Assembly (NCBI GenBank): GCA_922989275.2
Contig: OV277861.1
Span: 42,633,623-42,697,622 of the forward strand
DNA: 64,000 nt
Direction of reading: 5' to 3'
Source: Gari tellinella
Taxonomy: Eukaryota > Mollusca > Bivalvia > Cardiida > Psammobiidae
The notes under the pieces were generated by a model. It ran no database searches. It saw only the letters and a list, made by a program, of their open reading frames with translations, and was not told where the DNA came from. A program made the position numbers and the translations under genes. Numbering within the stretch: the stretch's first letter is position 1; every line of letters starts with the position of its first letter. Positions 60,758-64,000 of this stretch are shown here, one piece after another.

Positions 60758-60935
60758 GTTTGTATCCTAGTGATGAGTATTCTCATGTCCTTAAACTAAT
60801 TACACATTACATGTATATATTTTCTTGAAAATCATTCAAAACTTTGGCCAGATATTATTTGTAACCTGTTTCTACTTATAACTATTTTCTTAAATAGCCA
60901 CCAAACAACCAAACCAAATATGAAAATTAGCTCTT

Positions 60936-61190
60936 TTTATGCCCCCGCAAAACTTAGTTGGGGGCATGTCGTTTATAAATGTTCTGTTTGTTTGTCTGTC
61001 TGACTGTCCACAAATTTAACCTTGGTCATAACTTTAGAATAACATGTGATACAGACTTCATACTTTGCATGTGTTATCAACTCGATGAGCTCTTGACTTC
61101 AGTACAAGTTGGGTCATGTCTGACAAAGGGTCAAGGTCATTTAGAGATCTTTATCTTGGCCTTAATTTTGAGACTTCATGTTTGGCATAC
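60936..61190 (+). mobile_element. Family I fragment
   Basis: Starts TTATGCCCCCGCAAAACTTAG then TTGGGGGCATGTCG, a short terminal hairpin, followed by TTTGTCTGTCTGAC. Similar to 22368-22612 and 43116-43400. Confidence 0.65.
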
Positions 61191-61194
61191 AGTA

Positions 61195-61445
61195 CAAGTC
61201 TCGCAATGTTTAAAGAATCCGCGGTCCGTCGCAATTTCAGCGACCGCGGACGGGCGTATTTGTCCGTCATGATATTTGAGGTAATCCGCAGTCCATCGCG
61301 GATAGTGATGGGTCCGTGATGGGTCCGCGATGGTGTCTCACCGGGGTTCTCGCCGCCGGACGCGATCGTTATCACCGCGGATCGTGGTGATATCGTCACG
61401 GACCGCGGTGCACCACTGCGGATCGCGCTGGTCCTTACCTGGATT
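61195..61445. repeat. GC-rich block of CCGCGG-type subrepeats
   Basis: Repeated variants of TCCGCGGTCCGTCGC and GATGGGTCCG with many CpG, in sharp contrast to flanking AT-rich DNA. No conserved reading frame; the 107-codon minus frame at 61151-61474 is a by-product of low stop density. Confidence 0.6.
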
Positions 61446-61847
61446 GATATTTTGTTTCCTTTGTTAATTTCCACAGCCTATTTGCTCCTATATTGCGCAC
61501 AATAAAAGGTGTTCAATATATGAAATAAATCATTCGAAAAAAGTTCATTGTGGCTTATTTCCAACCGAAACCGTTCTGCTTTCGACAAGCATCTATTTGT
61601 TTGGCGTGTTTGATTTATGTTTACAGAACCTGATTGTGAATTGTCTGGTTCTGTTCGGAAAAATACGATGTGCAATATTCGAGTCTATTTTCTACTTAAG
61701 TGTTGCCAAAATTTTATTTCTGATAAAGAAACACGGTACAACCGATTATCCAACAGCAAAAACAGCCTTTATGATGTTTCAACTAAATGCATACACGCGT
61801 ATGCCATTGTGGCTCTATATATAGTAAAGTTCCACTTTTAACCCTTT

Positions 61848-62072
61848 CATGATCAAATTATTCGGGAGAATTTTACCCCTTCATCGCTTTATTGCCGTCT
61901 GCTTCAATGTTGTTTTTTCTGCAATACACATTTCAAAGATATATTTAATGTTGTATGACCTTATAAATGTCGATACGACAGTCAAACTGTGTGGGTCCTA
62001 ATTGCGTCTGATCAGGCCCCAACTAGTTACAAACGCGCTTTAAAGCGTCATTGAGAGTGAAAGGGTTATTAG
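61848..62072. repeat. TTAA-type MITE with CCCTTTCATGATC end
   Basis: Left TTAACCCTTTCATGATC, right GAGTGAAAGGGTTATT. Core hairpin around CAAACTGTGTGGGTCC is weak. Confidence 0.6.
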
Positions 62073-62470
62073 TAAATCGATTTTACGGTTTCAATTTCAC
62101 ATCAGTCTAAATACTAGTATCATAAATCTCCTGAAAACTATTCCCAAAATCTATGAGTCCGCATTAGTCTTCTATGATTCCTGTGTAGATTAGCCTACAT
62201 AATTATCAGACTGGCAGACGAAATAACTTTGAGGGTGTATTATGTCATAGTGGGAATCATTTATAATGGAAGTGAAAGGATTAAAGAATGATTATTAATT
62301 ATTCTAAACTCAAAATACGTCACTCTAACGCAAACATTCTTTCTTTTTAAACGGATATTTCTTAATTTAAATGCCCACTAGTCTTAAATACCAGACGCTT
62401 CAAATAAAAGCAATATCAAGACAATACTGAATCTTAAAATGTCTTTTTTAAACACTGCATGCAATTGAAT

Positions 62471-62731
62471 TATACTGTGGAGAAATGTTATTCTTTCCCA
62501 ATAAACGCGTTTACGCTAAAACAAGTATTTCAATTGCAAACAAATTGGAGCAAGATTAGACGCCGGGTTACCCGGCGTCTGATTAGGCTCCAAACTGTTT
62601 GTCACTCAGATAAAAATATGTAGACATATTTATAACAAAGTTGTCATTACATGTATATGCATTCAAGTGTTTTGCGTTCGCGTTTCGTTTGCGTTTAAAC
62701 GGGAAAGTATAAACGTTTTCTCCATTGTAAA
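62471..62731. repeat. Family K element, well preserved
   Basis: Left TACTGTGGAGAAATG, right TTTTCTCCATTGTA; core palindrome GACGCCGGGTTACCCGGCGTC. Confidence 0.75.
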
Positions 62732-64000
62732 TGTAACAGATTTTGGTCGTTTACAAACTTACTAAAAACTCGGAACATCGAATCCTGTTACCATACAAAA
62801 ACCCGGACTAGAGAGATTCTTAAGCAGTTTATTGGTGGTGGGGTTTAAAAACAACATTTTAAACAGTTTTTATTGAATGGCGTTTTAAAAATGTGGCAAC
62901 TAAATGCAGGATGGCTTTAATACAGGTAGCAGCTAATTGCAGATGAGCAGTAATGTAGCAAGCTCTGTTGTACTGTTGCGATCAACCACCTGCCTTAATG
63001 ACTATTTAAGCCTGTTATTGTATCCTTTGTAAGCAAATAGAATAAATATATTTCGGACGGAAAATTGATTTCGCCGGTTGCCGGTTACACACATGGGAAA
63101 CTGAAGGAGCTTCCTGCCTTACTTTCACCTTTATGTAAGCAGTAACCTGTCCTAAACACCTAATAATTAACACAGTTTTAAGGGGGGGGAGGGAAGAGAG
63201 AAAGAAATAACTGTTTTAGTAGCATATTCATAAAGCCTAATAAATGCAGGTGAATTTGACATTCGCTGCAGACAGTGGTTAATACGTTATTTTTTCCCCG
63301 TTTAAACGCAAACGAAACGCAATCGCAAGGCACTAAAACGTAGAAAATGTCAAGTTCTACATAATTCTAACAATTCCTTTTTATCTGAGTGGCAAACAGT
63401 TTGGAGCCTGATCAGACGCTGGGTAACCCAGCCTCTGATCTGACTCCAAACTGTTTGCAATTGAAATAAACGTTTTAGCGTAAACGCGTTTATTGGGAAA
63501 TAATAATACATTCTCCACTGTACAATGTACGTCTTCACAAAAAGGAGCCGATGGTGACTGGAGCTGCAAGGATCACGTGGCTTTGGGCGGCCGCACAACC
63601 TTCTTATAGCATAATCCCTTAGCCTGCCGAGTGTAGCGTCTTTAATATTTGCAAACAGTTCGGATCCTACAGAAGACCGTAACTCCTAGTAAGGGTTAAA
63701 CCTGACTAACTCTCATTTTCTTGTTTTTCTTCAGCGAAATTAAGCAACGAATCTTATTTCAGTTATTTCACAAACATTTTAGAAGCGGGTGATAATTCAG
63801 CATAATGAGGGCCAAAAGTAAAGTGTCAAACAATAAAACAACGCTTTGGGTGTTCTACACCGGAAACGACGACCCTGGCGTTCCAGCGCAGGGGGTTAGA
63901 TAACAAAACCCGACAATCAAAAATGAAAGTGCCGCCTTCAATCAACAAGATGTTACAGCTCAATGGCTCCGTGTCTTAAACAATTAGAATTGTTGGAAAA
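62732..64000. other. 3' end of window: repeat remnants, no module exon seen
   Basis: A family E remnant lies at about 63095-63180, a family K copy at 63285-63528 (ends CCCCGTTTAAACGC and CTCCACTGTACA) and a family B remnant at about 63616-63697. The rest, including 62732-63090 and 63700-64000, shows no cysteine-patterned exon and no structure I can name. Confidence 0.6.

Noticed and set aside
61151..61474. 107-codon minus frame over the GC-rich block
   Set aside because: Stop codons are rare in such GC-rich repeats; the translation is Arg/Ser/Thr-rich without a domain.

Overview
This window is animal genomic DNA dominated by one very large multi-exon gene on the + strand. I read one partial and 53 complete exons (1-50, then 1278 to 60757). 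Each complete exon encodes exactly one complement control protein (CCP, sushi) module of 51-57 residues with four cysteines, and each is flanked by phase-1 introns, so whole modules can be gained or lost without shifting frame. The coding part is about 8.86 kb, roughly 2,950 residues. Neither end of the gene is visible: no signal peptide, membrane segment or other domain type lies in the window, and the last exon still ends at a splice donor.

The organism is probably a bivalve mollusc (inference). The AT-rich introns are full of short palindromic DNA transposons. There are interspersed repeats starting AGCTCACCTGAG and others of the form GCCCCCGCAAAACTTAGTTG, which I associate with bivalve genomes, and a tRNA-derived SINE with a mollusc-like body. 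The species cannot be fixed from the sequence.

The modules are not a uniform string. I number them M0 (partial) to M53. Most exons are 168 bp, and a two-residue spacer separates the last cysteine of the preceding module from their first cysteine (C-x-x-C). Fourteen exons (M2, 5, 9, 13, 16, 20, 24, 28, 32, 36, 40, 44, 48, 52) are short (153-162 bp) and joined to the preceding module by one residue (C-x-C). From M16 onward a short module occurs exactly every fourth module. From M20 the short modules also alternate between a type with Gly-x-Gly-Trp and a Lys junction (M20, 28, 36, 44, 52; class SW) and a type without the core Trp (M24, 32, 40, 48; class S0). The result is an eight-module higher-order repeat, SW-a-b-c-S0-d-e-f. 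The last step of growth is recent: M39-M45 and M47-M53 are near-identical in exons, and one intron pair is clearly homologous.

Region by region: 1-12 kb holds M0-M13 with irregular spacing. Intron 13 (12346-16611) is almost filled by a 3.9-kb inverted-repeat element where one module of the four-module rhythm is missing. 16.6-27.3 kb holds M14-M22. Intron 22 (27279-31343) is a three-level transposon nest. 31.3-53.8 kb is the most regular part of the array (M23-M47). 53.8-57.5 kb holds a bivalve-type repeat, a small MITE, M48 and an 11-copy 115-bp tandem array made from the end of exon M48 plus its splice donor. 58-60.8 kb holds M49-M53. From 60758 to 64000 I see only repeats and unassigned sequence.

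Repeat families, labelled here by letter: A, B, C and G are bounded by TTAA and start CCC or CTC (piggyBac-like target site); E, F and K are TA-flanked (E and F look pogo/Tigger-like); D is a 190-bp palindrome starting GGGCTCCAGATAAG; H starts AGCTCACCTGAG; I starts GCCCCCGC; J is a 0.5-kb element with a long hairpin.
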